Shown here piece after piece: positions 42,453-54,540 of a stretch of 57,673 bases of DNA. The stretch is from assembly GCA_025451875.1 (NCBI GenBank), contig JANWJQ010000018.1:1-57673 (forward strand), given 5' to 3'. The translations under genes and the position numbers were made by a program. Source of the DNA: Rhizomicrobium sp. GTDB lineage: Bacteria; Pseudomonadota; Alphaproteobacteria; Micropepsales; Micropepsaceae. The stretch's first letter is position 1; the number at the start of each line of letters is the position of its first letter. The notes below the pieces were generated by a model that saw only the letters and a program-made list of their open reading frames with translations, was not told where the DNA came from and did not search any database.

Positions 42453-43516
42453 GCGAAAGCTTTCGCCATCGCGCGCCACATCGGTTTCCGCGCGCAGTCG
42501 CTGTCGAGCGGCAGCATCCGCGGATAACGCCCGGCCAGGCGGTCACGCCAGCCGGGCGGATCGATAAAGCGATCCGACAATCCCCAGGTCAGCACCGCGA
42601 TCGTCGCGGGATTGTCCAGCATCACATCCAGAAAACGCCGGCTGGCATCCGCCACGGCGCGGTCGCGCACCGCAACGTCCAGCGGTCCGCCGCTGTCATC
42701 GACATCATGTTCGGTGACGAGGATCTTCAGTCCCATCCGCCGCACGGCTTCGAGAAAGGCCGAAAGCTTCTTCTGATCGACCTGTGTGCCAAAGGCCGAG
42801 AGATGGCCCTGCATGCCCAGCGCATGGATGGGGACGCCCCGCGCCAACGCGTCGTCGAGAAATTTCAGCGTGGCGGCGCGGAAGCGGTCATTGTCCGGTG
42901 CGCCCAATTCGCAGCCCCAATCGTTATAGACGAGCATCGCATGGGGGGCGGCTGAACGCGCCGTATGGAACGCCAGATCGATATACTCAGGTCCGAACCG
43001 CTTCAGCCAAAATGAGTTGCGCAAACCATCGGCGCGTCCATCCTGCGGCTGCAGCACTTCGTTCACGACATCCCAGGATGTCACGCGGCCTTCGTAATGG
43101 CCTGCGACGGCGGCGATATAATTCGTGAGAAAAGCTTCCGCGTCCGCCGATTGCAGCGCGTCTTCGAGCCAGGGCGGATTGCTGTGATGCCAGACCAGCG
43201 TGTGGCCACGGAACGACATGCCATGTGCGCGTGCAAAGGCCAGCAGTCCATCGCCGCCCGAGAAATCATATGAGCCGCGCACCGGTTCGATGGCGGCGCG
43301 CTTCATCTCATATTCGGCGGAGAGAATTGCAGCCTCCTGCGCCAATGCAGCCGCGAATGTCGAATCCTTCAATTCATAGGTCGCCGCCGCGCAGCCATAG
43401 AGGATGCCGCGCCGCGCCGCGATGGCGCGCAAGCCTTCATCCGGCACCGCCGCGAAGCTGGCACGCAGCGTTGCCGCCGCGCCTGCCATTTCCAGAAACA
43501 GACGGCGCGTAAGCAT
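42449..43516 (-). CDS. GH10 endo-beta-1,4-xylanase-like hydrolase
   Basis: 355 residues from ATG 43516, with a Tat-like leader (LTRRLFLEMAGAAATL). GH10 hallmarks: FRGHTLVWHHSNPPWL, acid/base E153 in TSWDVVNEVL, nucleophile E269 in ILVTEHDVDD, and WGLSDRF near the C-terminus. The enzyme is retaining and cuts internal beta-1,4 linkages. Its ATG shares one base with the stop of the upstream glycosyltransferase (TGATG), so it is made with the polysaccharide synthesis genes and probably trims that polymer rather than plant xylan; this role is inference. Confidence 0.93.
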   Translation of the reverse strand: MLTRRLFLEMAGAAATLRASFAAVPDEGLRAIAARRGILYGCAAATYELKDSTFAAALAQEAAILSAEYEMKRAAIEPVRGSYDFSGGDGLLAFARAHGMSFRGHTLVWHHSNPPWLEDALQSADAEAFLTNYIAAVAGHYEGRVTSWDVVNEVLQPQDGRADGLRNSFWLKRFGPEYIDLAFHTARSAAPHAMLVYNDWGCELGAPDNDRFRAATLKFLDDALARGVPIHALGMQGHLSAFGTQVDQKKLSAFLEAVRRMGLKILVTEHDVDDSGGPLDVAVRDRAVADASRRFLDVMLDNPATIAVLTWGLSDRFIDPPGWRDRLAGRYPRMLPLDSDCARKPMWRAMAKAFA

Positions 43517-44430
43517 CAGGCCGATACGCCGCGCCGGGGAACAAACGGAATCGCACGGTCGGCGATGCGCCGATAGAAACCGTCGGAGAGAAATATCTGC
43601 AGGAAGATGATGAGGGCGAGACGCGGATTGTAGCAGCCGTACAGCACGGCACGCAGATAGTAATACAGCGCGCGCCATGGCTGTTTGACGACTGTGCCCT
43701 TGGCAATGGCCCATCCGTACGCGCCGTAATAAGCGCGTCGTGGAATATCGGGCTTCATCTTCTCGATCCAGGGAACGAGGTCATGGCCTTTGCGGCCGGC
43801 CGATGTACGCTTGGGATCGTAGACATCGTTCCAGACAGCGCCCGGCTCATTGACCATCTGGAATTTGCACCCGGCGACGAAAAGCCGGAGGGCGAAATCG
43901 GTGTCTTCCGCCGGACGCCAGCCGCCGTACCGCACGCGCCGTGCGGTTTCCGCCGAAAGCGCCACGGTGATCGTAGGCACAAATCCACGATCGCAGAGAA
44001 GATATGTTCCCATGTGCTCGTCGGGCCGGATCGCACGCGGCGGCTTCAGCATGGTGACGCCATTGCCGCGATCGACCACCATGCGCGCATAGCCCACGGT
44101 ATTCGTGGTGTTCTCCAAAAGCGCACGCATCTTCTGAAGATGGTGCGGCAGGAACCAGTCGTCGGAATCCAGCAGCGCCACATACCGCCCCTTGGCTTCG
44201 TCGAAGCCGCGATTGCGCGCGGCCGCACCGCCGCGATTTTCCTGATGCAGGATGCGGACGCGCGGATCGCCAATGCTTTCGATGATTTGTTCGGGGTGGT
44301 CGCGGGAACCGTCATCCACCACGACGATCTCGAAATCCTGGCAGCTCTGTTCGAGCACGGAGCGCACCGCGCGCTCCAGAACGTCGGCGCGATTGAAGAC
44401 CGGAATGATGACGGAGAACAGCGGTGTCAT
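43516..44430 (-). CDS. Family 2 glycosyltransferase
   Basis: 304 residues. GT-A start FSVIIPVFNRADVLERAVRS, VVVDDGSRD, GGAAARNRGF and the DxD region ALLDSDDWFLPHHL. Adds sugars to the lipid-linked repeat unit at the cytoplasmic face. It overlaps the ligase gene by four bases and GH10 by one base within the minus-strand operon. Confidence 0.93.
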   Translation of the reverse strand: MTPLFSVIIPVFNRADVLERAVRSVLEQSCQDFEIVVVDDGSRDHPEQIIESIGDPRVRILHQENRGGAAARNRGFDEAKGRYVALLDSDDWFLPHHLQKMRALLENTTNTVGYARMVVDRGNGVTMLKPPRAIRPDEHMGTYLLCDRGFVPTITVALSAETARRVRYGGWRPAEDTDFALRLFVAGCKFQMVNEPGAVWNDVYDPKRTSAGRKGHDLVPWIEKMKPDIPRRAYYGAYGWAIAKGTVVKQPWRALYYYLRAVLYGCYNPRLALIIFLQIFLSDGFYRRIADRAIPFVPRRGVSA

Positions 44431-45725
44431 GGCGTACGCGTCAGACGGTAACGTCGCAACACCGCCAGCATCATCAGGAAGACAACCCAGCTGGCGCCAT
44501 CGCTTTCCAGAAAGTCGGACTCTGTCAGATTGTGAAAGATGAAGAAGGTGAAGAGCGCGAACAGGAACGATTTGAGCAGGTGGTCCATCCCGTCCATGCG
44601 CCAGAAGGCGAGGCCTGGCTGGATGAGCACGCAGATCATGGTGAGCACAAAACCGATGATGCCCGTCGTCACCATCAATTGCAGATAGCCATTATGGCCG
44701 TGGCTGATCGTATCGACCCAGTTCTGTCCGACATAGGCATGCAGCGGCGACAACGCGCCGGTATCGGCAAACGAGCCGAATCCGGAGCCCAGCCATGCGT
44801 GATCGCGGATGAAGGCGATCTCCGCCTGCCAGATGACGGTACGGCCCGTGAATTCTTGCGGGTCGGAGAAGATGCGGACGAGGTCGTGATAATAGACACC
44901 CGCCAGCGCCGCCGCGAGCAACGCCACGAGCACAATGCAGACGCTGACGATGGCGCGATCGAGGCTGCGCCGCCATGCCCAATAATAAAGTGCGCCGGCG
45001 CCGACACCGAGCGGCAGAAGTCCCATCGAGGATTTGGAGCGCGTCATCACCAGAAAGCCCAGTGTCGCGATCAGGAGCAGCCAGTCAGCGCGGCTTTTGT
45101 CACGGATCGCATAATAGAGGAACACCATCGCCGACAGCGCGCACACGGCACCGGTGATGTTTTTATGGAAGTAGAGCCCGCGCCAGTCACCGACAATGCT
45201 GGGATCGGTTTCGTTCGCCTGGTGCACCGCTTGCGGGATGATGGGAATCGAAATCCAGTTCACGATCAGCACCAGTGCCAGCACCAGGCGCAAGACGCGG
45301 AAGGCGCGGTCCGCGCCCAGCGCGTTGACGCTCAGCATCGCCGAGAGCACGACGATGACTTCCAATCCGACGCGGCGGATGGTGATCATGGGCGGCGCTT
45401 CGGTCCACAGCGCGCTCAGTCCGCACCAGAGAAGCAGCAGTGCCAGAACCGGCGGCACGGAGTCGATCGCGCGCCATCCCTCGCGCTGGATCGCGACGAC
45501 GAAGATGATCGCGAAAAACAGAATATAAAGAATCTGGCGCACCAGGTCGCCTTCGCCGGCGGCGAGCATGTCGCCATTCACCAGCACATTGGGATCGCGG
45601 ATGGCGAAAGGCTGCAGGCCCACGAAGACCAGCAGCAGGAAGGCGCCGAAGGCAAACTCGAGGAAGCGGGAGGCAACATCCTGTCCCGCGTGGGCGTCGC
45701 GAATGGCTATTCCGTCATTGGCCAT
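44427..45725 (-). CDS. O-antigen ligase/polymerase-family membrane protein
   Basis: 432 residues with about ten to twelve hydrophobic segments and the large periplasmic loop containing SHGHNGYLQLMVTTGIIGFVL, the His/Gly motif of the Wzy_C (O-antigen ligase/polymerase) family. In this operon, with a flippase and phosphosugar transferase, it is more likely the Wzy-type polymerase of the exopolysaccharide. Overlaps the GT upstream by 11 bases. Confidence 0.88.
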   Translation of the reverse strand: MANDGIAIRDAHAGQDVASRFLEFAFGAFLLLVFVGLQPFAIRDPNVLVNGDMLAAGEGDLVRQILYILFFAIIFVVAIQREGWRAIDSVPPVLALLLLWCGLSALWTEAPPMITIRRVGLEVIVVLSAMLSVNALGADRAFRVLRLVLALVLIVNWISIPIIPQAVHQANETDPSIVGDWRGLYFHKNITGAVCALSAMVFLYYAIRDKSRADWLLLIATLGFLVMTRSKSSMGLLPLGVGAGALYYWAWRRSLDRAIVSVCIVLVALLAAALAGVYYHDLVRIFSDPQEFTGRTVIWQAEIAFIRDHAWLGSGFGSFADTGALSPLHAYVGQNWVDTISHGHNGYLQLMVTTGIIGFVLTMICVLIQPGLAFWRMDGMDHLLKSFLFALFTFFIFHNLTESDFLESDGASWVVFLMMLAVLRRYRLTRTP

Positions 45726-46644
45726 GAATTACGGAATACTCTTCGTAAGTCCGTCCGCCGATCGCCGCCAGCTTGCCGAATGCGCGATAGAGTTTGCGCA
45801 GCGGCCTGACGCGGCGATTCGGATTGAAGGCGAGGATGACGAACAGAACCGGGTTCAACAAGAGCGCGGCCACGATGCGCGCCATTTCATTGAGCTTTGA
45901 GGCGAGGTTCGGGCGGTATTTCAGAAACACGCGCATGTCAGAATTGCCCGCGCTGTAGGCACGGCTGAGCGCCCATTTCAGATTGGCGCGCGAGGGTGGC
46001 ACATAGTCATAGGCGATGGCTTCGTTCGCCCAGGCGAAACGCGCGCCGGCGTTCTTGGCCCGCACGAAGAAGTCCTTGTCCTCGCCGCCCGTCATGGCGA
46101 AGGTCGGATCGAACCAGGGCACGGTCATGCCCGCAAACAACGTGCGCCGCGCCAGAAGATTGCCAGTGCCCTCGATGATGTCGATGCGGCCGGTGGGCGC
46201 GAAAATGTCCGACACGCCGTCGCAATGGGTGGCCCATGCGCCGGGATCGGTTTCAAAGACGCGCTTGGTGGAGCCGTTCAACGCATCGGCGCCTGTCTCG
46301 GCCTGCACGCGCAGCAATTCATCCAGCCAGTTCCTATCCGGCTCTTCATCGTCGTCCAGCATGGCGATGAAATCGCACGGTGGCTGCCGCAACGCTTCTG
46401 CGACGAGAGCGTTGCGCACATTGGCGATGCCGCGCTCGGTGACGACGATGGAAGAGATCGGCCAGCGATAGCCGCGCGCACGCACCGCATCGCAGGTCGC
46501 CACCGCTTCGAGGCGGTCGGCATCGTTGTCGGCGACAAGGACAGTAACGTTAGCGCGCGTGTTCAAATTCGCGATGGCCGTGAGCAGGCGTTCCAGGCTC
46601 TTCGGTCGGCGAAAGCTCGGGATGGCGATCAGAACGCTAGGCAT
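45715..46644 (-). CDS. Family 2 glycosyltransferase
   Basis: 309 residues. GT2 start VLIAIPSFRRPKSLERLLTA, VLVADNDAD, NVRNALVAEA, and the metal-binding FIAMLDDDEEPDRNWL. A later TGGEDKDFFVRA with a hydrophobic C-terminal patch suggests membrane association. Overlaps the flippase by eight bases and the polymerase by 11 bases. Confidence 0.92.
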   Translation of the reverse strand: MPSVLIAIPSFRRPKSLERLLTAIANLNTRANVTVLVADNDADRLEAVATCDAVRARGYRWPISSIVVTERGIANVRNALVAEALRQPPCDFIAMLDDDEEPDRNWLDELLRVQAETGADALNGSTKRVFETDPGAWATHCDGVSDIFAPTGRIDIIEGTGNLLARRTLFAGMTVPWFDPTFAMTGGEDKDFFVRAKNAGARFAWANEAIAYDYVPPSRANLKWALSRAYSAGNSDMRVFLKYRPNLASKLNEMARIVAALLLNPVLFVILAFNPNRRVRPLRKLYRAFGKLAAIGGRTYEEYSVIHGQ

Positions 46645-47944
46645 GTTGCGCCCGCCATTTGCGTGCCTGCGCGAAAATCTGCAACGCCATCACGAGCTCG
46701 CCCGCCATGACGCCGCCCATGGAGATGATGGGGCCGAAGGCAAGGAGCAGGATGGTCGTGAAGGCGAGTGACACGATGCTGGAATTCACGCTGGCGCCGG
46801 CCAACGGTTTGAATTCTCCGCCTGCCTGCAAAAGGATCGACTCGGGTGTGCGCAGCGCGCGGATCGCCATGATGGCCACCCACAGGCAGACAACCGCGAT
46901 CACACTGGCTTGGTCATAGCCGCGCTTGAGGATGAGTTGCGGGAACCAGATCATGATGATGGCCGCGAGCGCCGACGTGCCGGCAAGGACGACAAGGCCC
47001 GCGACGCGGAACTGAAAGACGGCGCGCATCGCATCGCCGTATTTTCCGGCGTTCAGCGCACGCGCCATGGAAGCTCGTTCGGCGTCGGGCAACGCCGTCA
47101 TCACCAGCGACGCCGGGCGCATGAAGAGAGAGCCGACGGCGAGCAATGCGAAAGCTTTGGGGCCGGAGATCAGCGTCACCAGATAAGCGTGCGCATTGGC
47201 GGTGAGTTCGGTGGAGATCACACCCAAAAGCGACCAGCGCGCAAGATCGCGCCAGATTGGCAGAAAGGCGCGCAGCGATCCTTCCCACAGCGCGCTCGCC
47301 TGCGCGCGCAGAAACTCGTGGCCGAAGCCGATCACCGCGCAAGCCGAACACAGAACCAAAGCCAATGCCGCGAAAATCGGTGTGAGATTGTGCGTGAAGA
47401 CGAGGATGCCAAGGCCGCTCACCAGCACGCTGCTGTAGATAAGGTCGGAAACGATCGCGCGCGGTATCTGATGCACAGCGTAGGCGTGGCAACGTGCGAA
47501 CCAGCGGATCGTCATCAACGCGCCGTAGAGCGCAACGATCGCGGCCAGCGGCACGCTCGCCGTTCCCGCGGTCATCAAGCCGAAGATCGTAACGGTCGCG
47601 AGGCCCGCATAAACCAGATTGGCTTTCATGTAAGCGGCGAGTTCGGCCGCCGTCATCGGCACCTTGCCGTTGGCGGTGTTGACCAGTGCCGCGCCGAACA
47701 GTGCGCCGCCCATCGACAGGGCAAAGGGCACGACGACGAACACGAAAGAGAAAAGACCAAATTGCGCCTGCGGCAGGAAGCGCAGAAACAACAGCGAGGA
47801 GAGAAAATGCGCGCCGGCGATGGAAAAGGGGCCGAGCGTGTTGAAGGCGTAGCGCAGCACCAGAGACACAAGATCGCCCAGGGCGGAAGGCGCTTTCACG
47901 CGATCTATCCCGGCGGTGGCGGTCAGCGGCGCGGCATCGCTCAT
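46637..47944 (-). CDS. Oligosaccharide flippase (Wzx-like)
   Basis: 435 residues with about 12 hydrophobic helices, typical of the PST/MOP-superfamily flippases (for example GPFSIAGAHFLSSLLFLRFL, RFVAFSVAG-like repeats, MTALPDAERASMARALN). It moves the undecaprenyl-linked repeat across the inner membrane for the polymerase two genes on. It starts 12 bases after the WecG-type gene. Confidence 0.88.
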   Translation of the reverse strand: MSDAAPLTATAGIDRVKAPSALGDLVSLVLRYAFNTLGPFSIAGAHFLSSLLFLRFLPQAQFGLFSFVFVVVPFALSMGGALFGAALVNTANGKVPMTAAELAAYMKANLVYAGLATVTIFGLMTAGTASVPLAAIVALYGALMTIRWFARCHAYAVHQIPRAIVSDLIYSSVLVSGLGILVFTHNLTPIFAALALVLCSACAVIGFGHEFLRAQASALWEGSLRAFLPIWRDLARWSLLGVISTELTANAHAYLVTLISGPKAFALLAVGSLFMRPASLVMTALPDAERASMARALNAGKYGDAMRAVFQFRVAGLVVLAGTSALAAIIMIWFPQLILKRGYDQASVIAVVCLWVAIMAIRALRTPESILLQAGGEFKPLAGASVNSSIVSLAFTTILLLAFGPIISMGGVMAGELVMALQIFAQARKWRAQHA

Positions 47945-47956
47945 AAGCAGGCCTGA

Positions 47957-48799
47957 TCAGTCCTTCGACCTGTAGGACATGGTGCGTGTCAAAAGGGTAA
48001 ACGCGGCGATAGGATTTGTGACGGCGTAGCGTTTCCACAGCCTTTTTGGCTCGCGCCACAGCCGGTACAGCCACTCCAGGCTCGCGGCCTGCATCCATTG
48101 CGGCGCACGGCGGTATTCACCGCAGACGAAGTTGAAACAGCCGCCCGCGGTCACCAGCCAACCGGCGCTGATCTTCTCGCGGTTGCGCACGCAGAACTCG
48201 TATTCCTTCGGGACGCCCAGCGCGACCCATACGACATCGGCATCGGCCGCGTTGATCTCTTCGACAATCTCCGCTTCCTGATCTTCGGAGAAATAGCCGT
48301 GGCGGCGGCCGACGATCTTCAGGCCCGGATAGGATTCGCGCAGCTTCTCGGCGCAGGCCGCGTTCACCGCTTCGGTTGAACCGAAGAGGAAGAAGCGCAG
48401 ATTGTTCTCGCGCGCCTTGATGGCGGCGTCGTGGATGAAATCGGTGGTGGCGGTGCGCTCCGGAATTGGTGTGTCCGTCAGCAGCCTGGAAGCGATGACG
48501 ACCGGCTGGCCGTCTGCATGGATGAGATCGGCTTTGGTGAAATTTTCGCGAAAGCTTTCGTCATTGCGGACCATGGAAACGGCGTGGCCGTTGGAGGCGA
48601 AGATCAGGCGCGCACGGCGCTTGCCGCCGCGTGCCGCGAGGCAGTCGCCGACCATGAGACGCCCGAGCTGTTCGCGCCCGACGCAGGCCGTGCGAATGCC
48701 GCCGACGACGACTTCGTTATAGATGCGGTCCGGATCGCGGCGCTGATAGGCGCGGCGCGGTGCGGCGATGTCTTGCGAGAGAAGCTTGCGGGCGCGCAT
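47957..48799 (-). CDS. WecB/TagA/CpsF family glycosyltransferase
   Basis: 280 residues from ATG 48799; the open frame beyond is not coding. GT26 signatures: FASNGHAVSMVRNDESF, LIHADGQPVV, RFFLFGSTEAVNAACAEKL, and VVWVALGVPKEYEFC. It probably transfers the second sugar of the repeat. One-base overlap (TGATG) with the sugar transferase stop. Confidence 0.93.
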   Translation of the reverse strand: MRARKLLSQDIAAPRRAYQRRDPDRIYNEVVVGGIRTACVGREQLGRLMVGDCLAARGGKRRARLIFASNGHAVSMVRNDESFRENFTKADLIHADGQPVVIASRLLTDTPIPERTATTDFIHDAAIKARENNLRFFLFGSTEAVNAACAEKLRESYPGLKIVGRRHGYFSEDQEAEIVEEINAADADVVWVALGVPKEYEFCVRNREKISAGWLVTAGGCFNFVCGEYRRAPQWMQAASLEWLYRLWREPKRLWKRYAVTNPIAAFTLLTRTMSYRSKD

Positions 48800-49464
48800 C
48801 AGTAGGCGTTCCGCTGGCTGATCACTTCGCCGATGGTGCGAATGATGATCTCCACATCGAGCGCAAAGCTCGCATTGCGCGAATACCACACGTCATAGGC
48901 GAGGCGTTCACGCATGCGTGACACCGTCACGGTGGCGCCGCGATGGCCGTGGACCTGCGCCCAGCCGGAGATGCCGGGCTTCACGCTCTGGCGCAGATCG
49001 TAACCGGCGATCTCGCGGCCATAGAAGCGATCATGGGCGAGCGCATGCGGGCGCGGGCCGATCAGCGACATGTCGCCGTTGATGACATTGATGAGCTGCG
49101 GCAGTTCGTCGAGGCTGAGGCGGCGCATCCATCCGCCGACTTTCGTGATGCGCGCGTCGCCCTGTTCGGCCTGCTTGATCACCGGGCCGTTCTCCAGAAC
49201 GGTCATGGTGCGGAATTTCAAAATCTGGAATGGCGCGCCATTGAGGCCCAGCCGCGTCTGGCGGAACATCGCCGGGCCTTGCGATCCGGCGCGGATGAGA
49301 ACCGACAGAACAATGAAGAGCGGCGAGAGAAGGATCAGCGCGGGAATGGCGAGAGCAAGATCGACGATGCGCTTGGTCACGCTGTGCGCGTAACCGGCAT
49401 TGCGCGCGACGGTGGCGGCGTAAGTGCCGTTGGAATACGGGGCAAAGTCTTCGTGGATAGTCAC
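48799..49464 (-). CDS. Undecaprenyl-phosphate sugar phosphotransferase (ExoY-like)
   Basis: 221 residues. One N-terminal hydrophobic hairpin (LALAIPALILLSPLFIVLSVLI), then the catalytic HPT domain with FRQTRLGLNGAPFQILKFRTM, LSLDELPQLINVINGDMSLIGPRP and VKPGISGWAQVHG. It is short and monotopic like RfbP/ExoY-type initiators, loading the first sugar-1-phosphate on undecaprenyl phosphate. First gene of the seven-gene operon. Confidence 0.94.
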   Translation of the reverse strand: MTIHEDFAPYSNGTYAATVARNAGYAHSVTKRIVDLALAIPALILLSPLFIVLSVLIRAGSQGPAMFRQTRLGLNGAPFQILKFRTMTVLENGPVIKQAEQGDARITKVGGWMRRLSLDELPQLINVINGDMSLIGPRPHALAHDRFYGREIAGYDLRQSVKPGISGWAQVHGHRGATVTVSRMRERLAYDVWYSRNASFALDVEIIIRTIGEVISQRNAY

Positions 49465-49543
49465 TGTCTGGCTCTATCGATCCGATCCGCACGGGTTGGA
49501 TTGCATCGAATGCGCCAGCTTTTGGGGCTTTTCCCCTGTGCCG

Positions 49544-49573
49544 TATCGCGACCGCGATCAGGGTTTCGCGATA
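49544..49573. promoter_or_regulatory. Inverted repeat upstream of the polysaccharide operon
   Basis: TATCGCG (49544-49550) and CGCGATA (49567-49573), 16 bases apart, about 80 bases before the sugar transferase ATG in the 170-base gap after the deacetylase stop. A candidate operator for the operon; no factor identified. Confidence 0.35.
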
Positions 49574-49634
49574 TTTACCAAAAAAATTCCGCCATCCGCT
49601 GTGCGAATGCGGGACGCTGTTCTGTTTGGGGATG

Positions 49635-52213
<2,579 letters not shown>

Positions 52214-52216
52214 GCC

Positions 52217-53230
52217 ATGCCGACGATGAACATGATCCAGGCGCTCAACTCCGCCCTCGATGTGATGCTGACCAAAGACCCGAACGTGCTGACCTTTGGC
52301 GAGGATGTCGGCTATTTCGGCGGCGTCTTCCGCGTGACCGACGGCTTGCAGAAGAAACACGGCCTCACGCGCTGCTTCGACACGCCCATCGGCGAAGCCG
52401 GCATCGTGGCGACAGCCATCGGCATGGGTGCGTATGGCTTGCGCCCCGTCGTGGAAATCCAGTTCGCCGATTACATCTATCCGGCCTACGACCAGATCGT
52501 CTCCGAAGCCGCGCGCTTGCGCTATCGCTCGGCGGGCGATTTCACAGCCCCGCTCGTCATCCGCACGCCCTATGGCGGCGGCATCTTCGGCGGGCAGACG
52601 CACAGCCAGTCGCCGGAAGCGTTGTTCACGCACGTTGCCGGATTGAAGACGGTGATCCCGTCCACGCCGTATGACGCGAAGGGATTGCTCATCAGCGCCA
52701 TCGAAGACGACGATCCGGTTCTCTTCCTTGAGCCCAAGCGCATCTATAATGGCCCGTTCGACGGTTATCACGACCGCCCGGTCTCGCCGTGGAACAAATT
52801 CGCGGCGAGCGATGTGCCGGAGGGCCATTACACCGTGCCGCTCGGCAAGGCGGCGGTGGTGCGCGAAGGCAGCGATGTGACGGTTCTGGCCTATGGCACG
52901 ATGGTGCATGTGGCGCTGGCATCGGTGGCCGATTCCGGCCTCGATGGCGAAGTGATCGATCTGCGCACGCTGGTGCCGCTGGACATCGAGACCATCGTGA
53001 CCTCGGTGAAGAAGACGGGCCGCTGCGTGATCGTGCATGAAGCGACGCACACTTCCGGCTTCGGCGCGGAACTGTCCGCGACGGTGCAGGAGAACTGCTT
53101 CCACAATCTCGAAGCGCCGATCGAGCGCGTGACGGGTTGGGATACGCCCTATCCGCATGCCTTCGAATGGCAGTATTTTCCGGGACCGGGCCGCGTGATC
53201 GAAGCGCTCAAGCGCGCGATGGAGGGTTGA
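52217..53230 (+). CDS. bkdA2: Branched-chain 2-oxoacid dehydrogenase E1 beta
   Basis: 337 residues. Transketolase-like beta subunit: LTFGEDVGYFGGVFRVTDGLQ, DTPIGEAGIVATAIGMGAYG, VVEIQFADYIYPAYDQIVSE, and the C-terminal VIVHEATHTSGFGAEL. Partners E1 alpha, three bases upstream, to form the alpha2beta2 decarboxylase. Confidence 0.96.
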   Translation: MPTMNMIQALNSALDVMLTKDPNVLTFGEDVGYFGGVFRVTDGLQKKHGLTRCFDTPIGEAGIVATAIGMGAYGLRPVVEIQFADYIYPAYDQIVSEAARLRYRSAGDFTAPLVIRTPYGGGIFGGQTHSQSPEALFTHVAGLKTVIPSTPYDAKGLLISAIEDDDPVLFLEPKRIYNGPFDGYHDRPVSPWNKFAASDVPEGHYTVPLGKAAVVREGSDVTVLAYGTMVHVALASVADSGLDGEVIDLRTLVPLDIETIVTSVKKTGRCVIVHEATHTSGFGAELSATVQENCFHNLEAPIERVTGWDTPYPHAFEWQYFPGPGRVIEALKRAMEG

Positions 53231-54526
53231 ATGGGCAAGTATGTTTTCAAGCTTCCCGATGTCGGCGAAGGCACGGCGGAAGCGGAAATCGTCGCCTGGC
53301 ATGTGAAGGTCGGCGACACGATCCACGAAGACCAGAACATGGTCGATGTGATGACCGACAAGGCGACGGTCGAAATGACCTCGCCGGTCAGCGGCAAGGT
53401 GATCGCCTTGCATGGCGAGCCGGGCGCGATGGCGGCGGTGGGTTCCGCGCTGGTCGAGCTGGAAGTTGAAGGTGCCGGCAATGTGAAAGCCGGCGCTTCT
53501 GCGCCCGCGCCAAAAGCCGAAGCGCCCAAGCCTGCCGCTCCCAAAGCGGAAGCCAAGCCGGAACCGAAGAAAGAGGAAGCCAAGCTCGCCACTGCGCCGA
53601 CGATTCACGCTGCCGCAAAGCCGGCCTTTGCGACACGCGCCGAAGGCGACAAGCCGCTCGCGTCGCCCGCCGTGCGCCAGCGGGCGCGCGAGATGGGAAT
53701 CGAATTGCAGTTCGTGCCGGGCAGCGGCCCCGCCGGACGCATCGGCCACGAAGATCTCGACGCTTACATCCAGTCCGGCGGCAAGGGACTGGGCGCCCGC
53801 GCGCCGCACGCCGCTTATGTGCAGCGCGATGGCGTGGACGAAGTGAAGGTCATCGGCCTGCGCCGCAAGATCGCGGAGAGCATGCAGAATTCCAAGCGCC
53901 GCATTCCGCATTTCGCCTATGTCGAAGAGATCGACATGACGGAGCTGGAAAGCCTGCGCGCCCACCTCAACAAGACCAAGCGCGCAGACCAGCCGAAGCT
54001 GAATGTGCTGCCCTTCATCATGCGGGCGCTGGTGAAGGTGCTGCCGCAATATCCGCAGATCAACGCCCGTTTCGACGACGACGCCGGTGTCGTGCATCGC
54101 TATCATGCCGTTCACATCGGCATCGCGACGCAGACGGCGAATGGCCTCATCGTGCCGGTGGTGAAACATGCCGAGGCCCGCGATGTTTGGGATTCCGCGC
54201 TGGAAGTGTCGCGTGTTTCCACCGCGGCACGGGAGAACAAGGCTGGCAAGGACGAACTCACCGGTTCGACCATCACCATTACCAGCCTCGGCACCTTGGG
54301 CGGCGTGGCGACGACGCCGGTGATCAACTATCCGGAAGTCGGCATCATTGGCCCCAACGCGATCATCGAGCGGCCGGTGGTGCGCGACGGCGCGATCGTC
54401 ATCCGCAAGATGATGAACCTGTCGTCGTCTTTCGATCACCGCGTGGTCGATGGCTATCACGCCGCCGAGTTCATCCAGAAGATCAAGGCGCTGCTGGAAC
54501 ATCCCGCTACGCTGTTCATGGATTGA
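53231..54526 (+). CDS. bkdB: Branched-chain 2-oxoacid dehydrogenase E2 (dihydrolipoyl acyltransferase)
   Basis: 431 residues. One lipoyl domain with VDVMTDKATVEMTSP (lipoyl Lys at about 44), an Ala/Pro/Lys linker, a peripheral subunit-binding domain (ASPAVRQRAREMGIELQFVPGSGPAGRIGHEDL), and a catalytic domain ending SSSFDHRVVDGYHAAEF with His/Asp catalytic residues. Its ATG immediately follows the bkdA2 stop. Confidence 0.96.
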   Translation: MGKYVFKLPDVGEGTAEAEIVAWHVKVGDTIHEDQNMVDVMTDKATVEMTSPVSGKVIALHGEPGAMAAVGSALVELEVEGAGNVKAGASAPAPKAEAPKPAAPKAEAKPEPKKEEAKLATAPTIHAAAKPAFATRAEGDKPLASPAVRQRAREMGIELQFVPGSGPAGRIGHEDLDAYIQSGGKGLGARAPHAAYVQRDGVDEVKVIGLRRKIAESMQNSKRRIPHFAYVEEIDMTELESLRAHLNKTKRADQPKLNVLPFIMRALVKVLPQYPQINARFDDDAGVVHRYHAVHIGIATQTANGLIVPVVKHAEARDVWDSALEVSRVSTAARENKAGKDELTGSTITITSLGTLGGVATTPVINYPEVGIIGPNAIIERPVVRDGAIVIRKMMNLSSSFDHRVVDGYHAAEFIQKIKALLEHPATLFMD

Positions 54527-54540
54527 GGTTTTGCTCCGCC

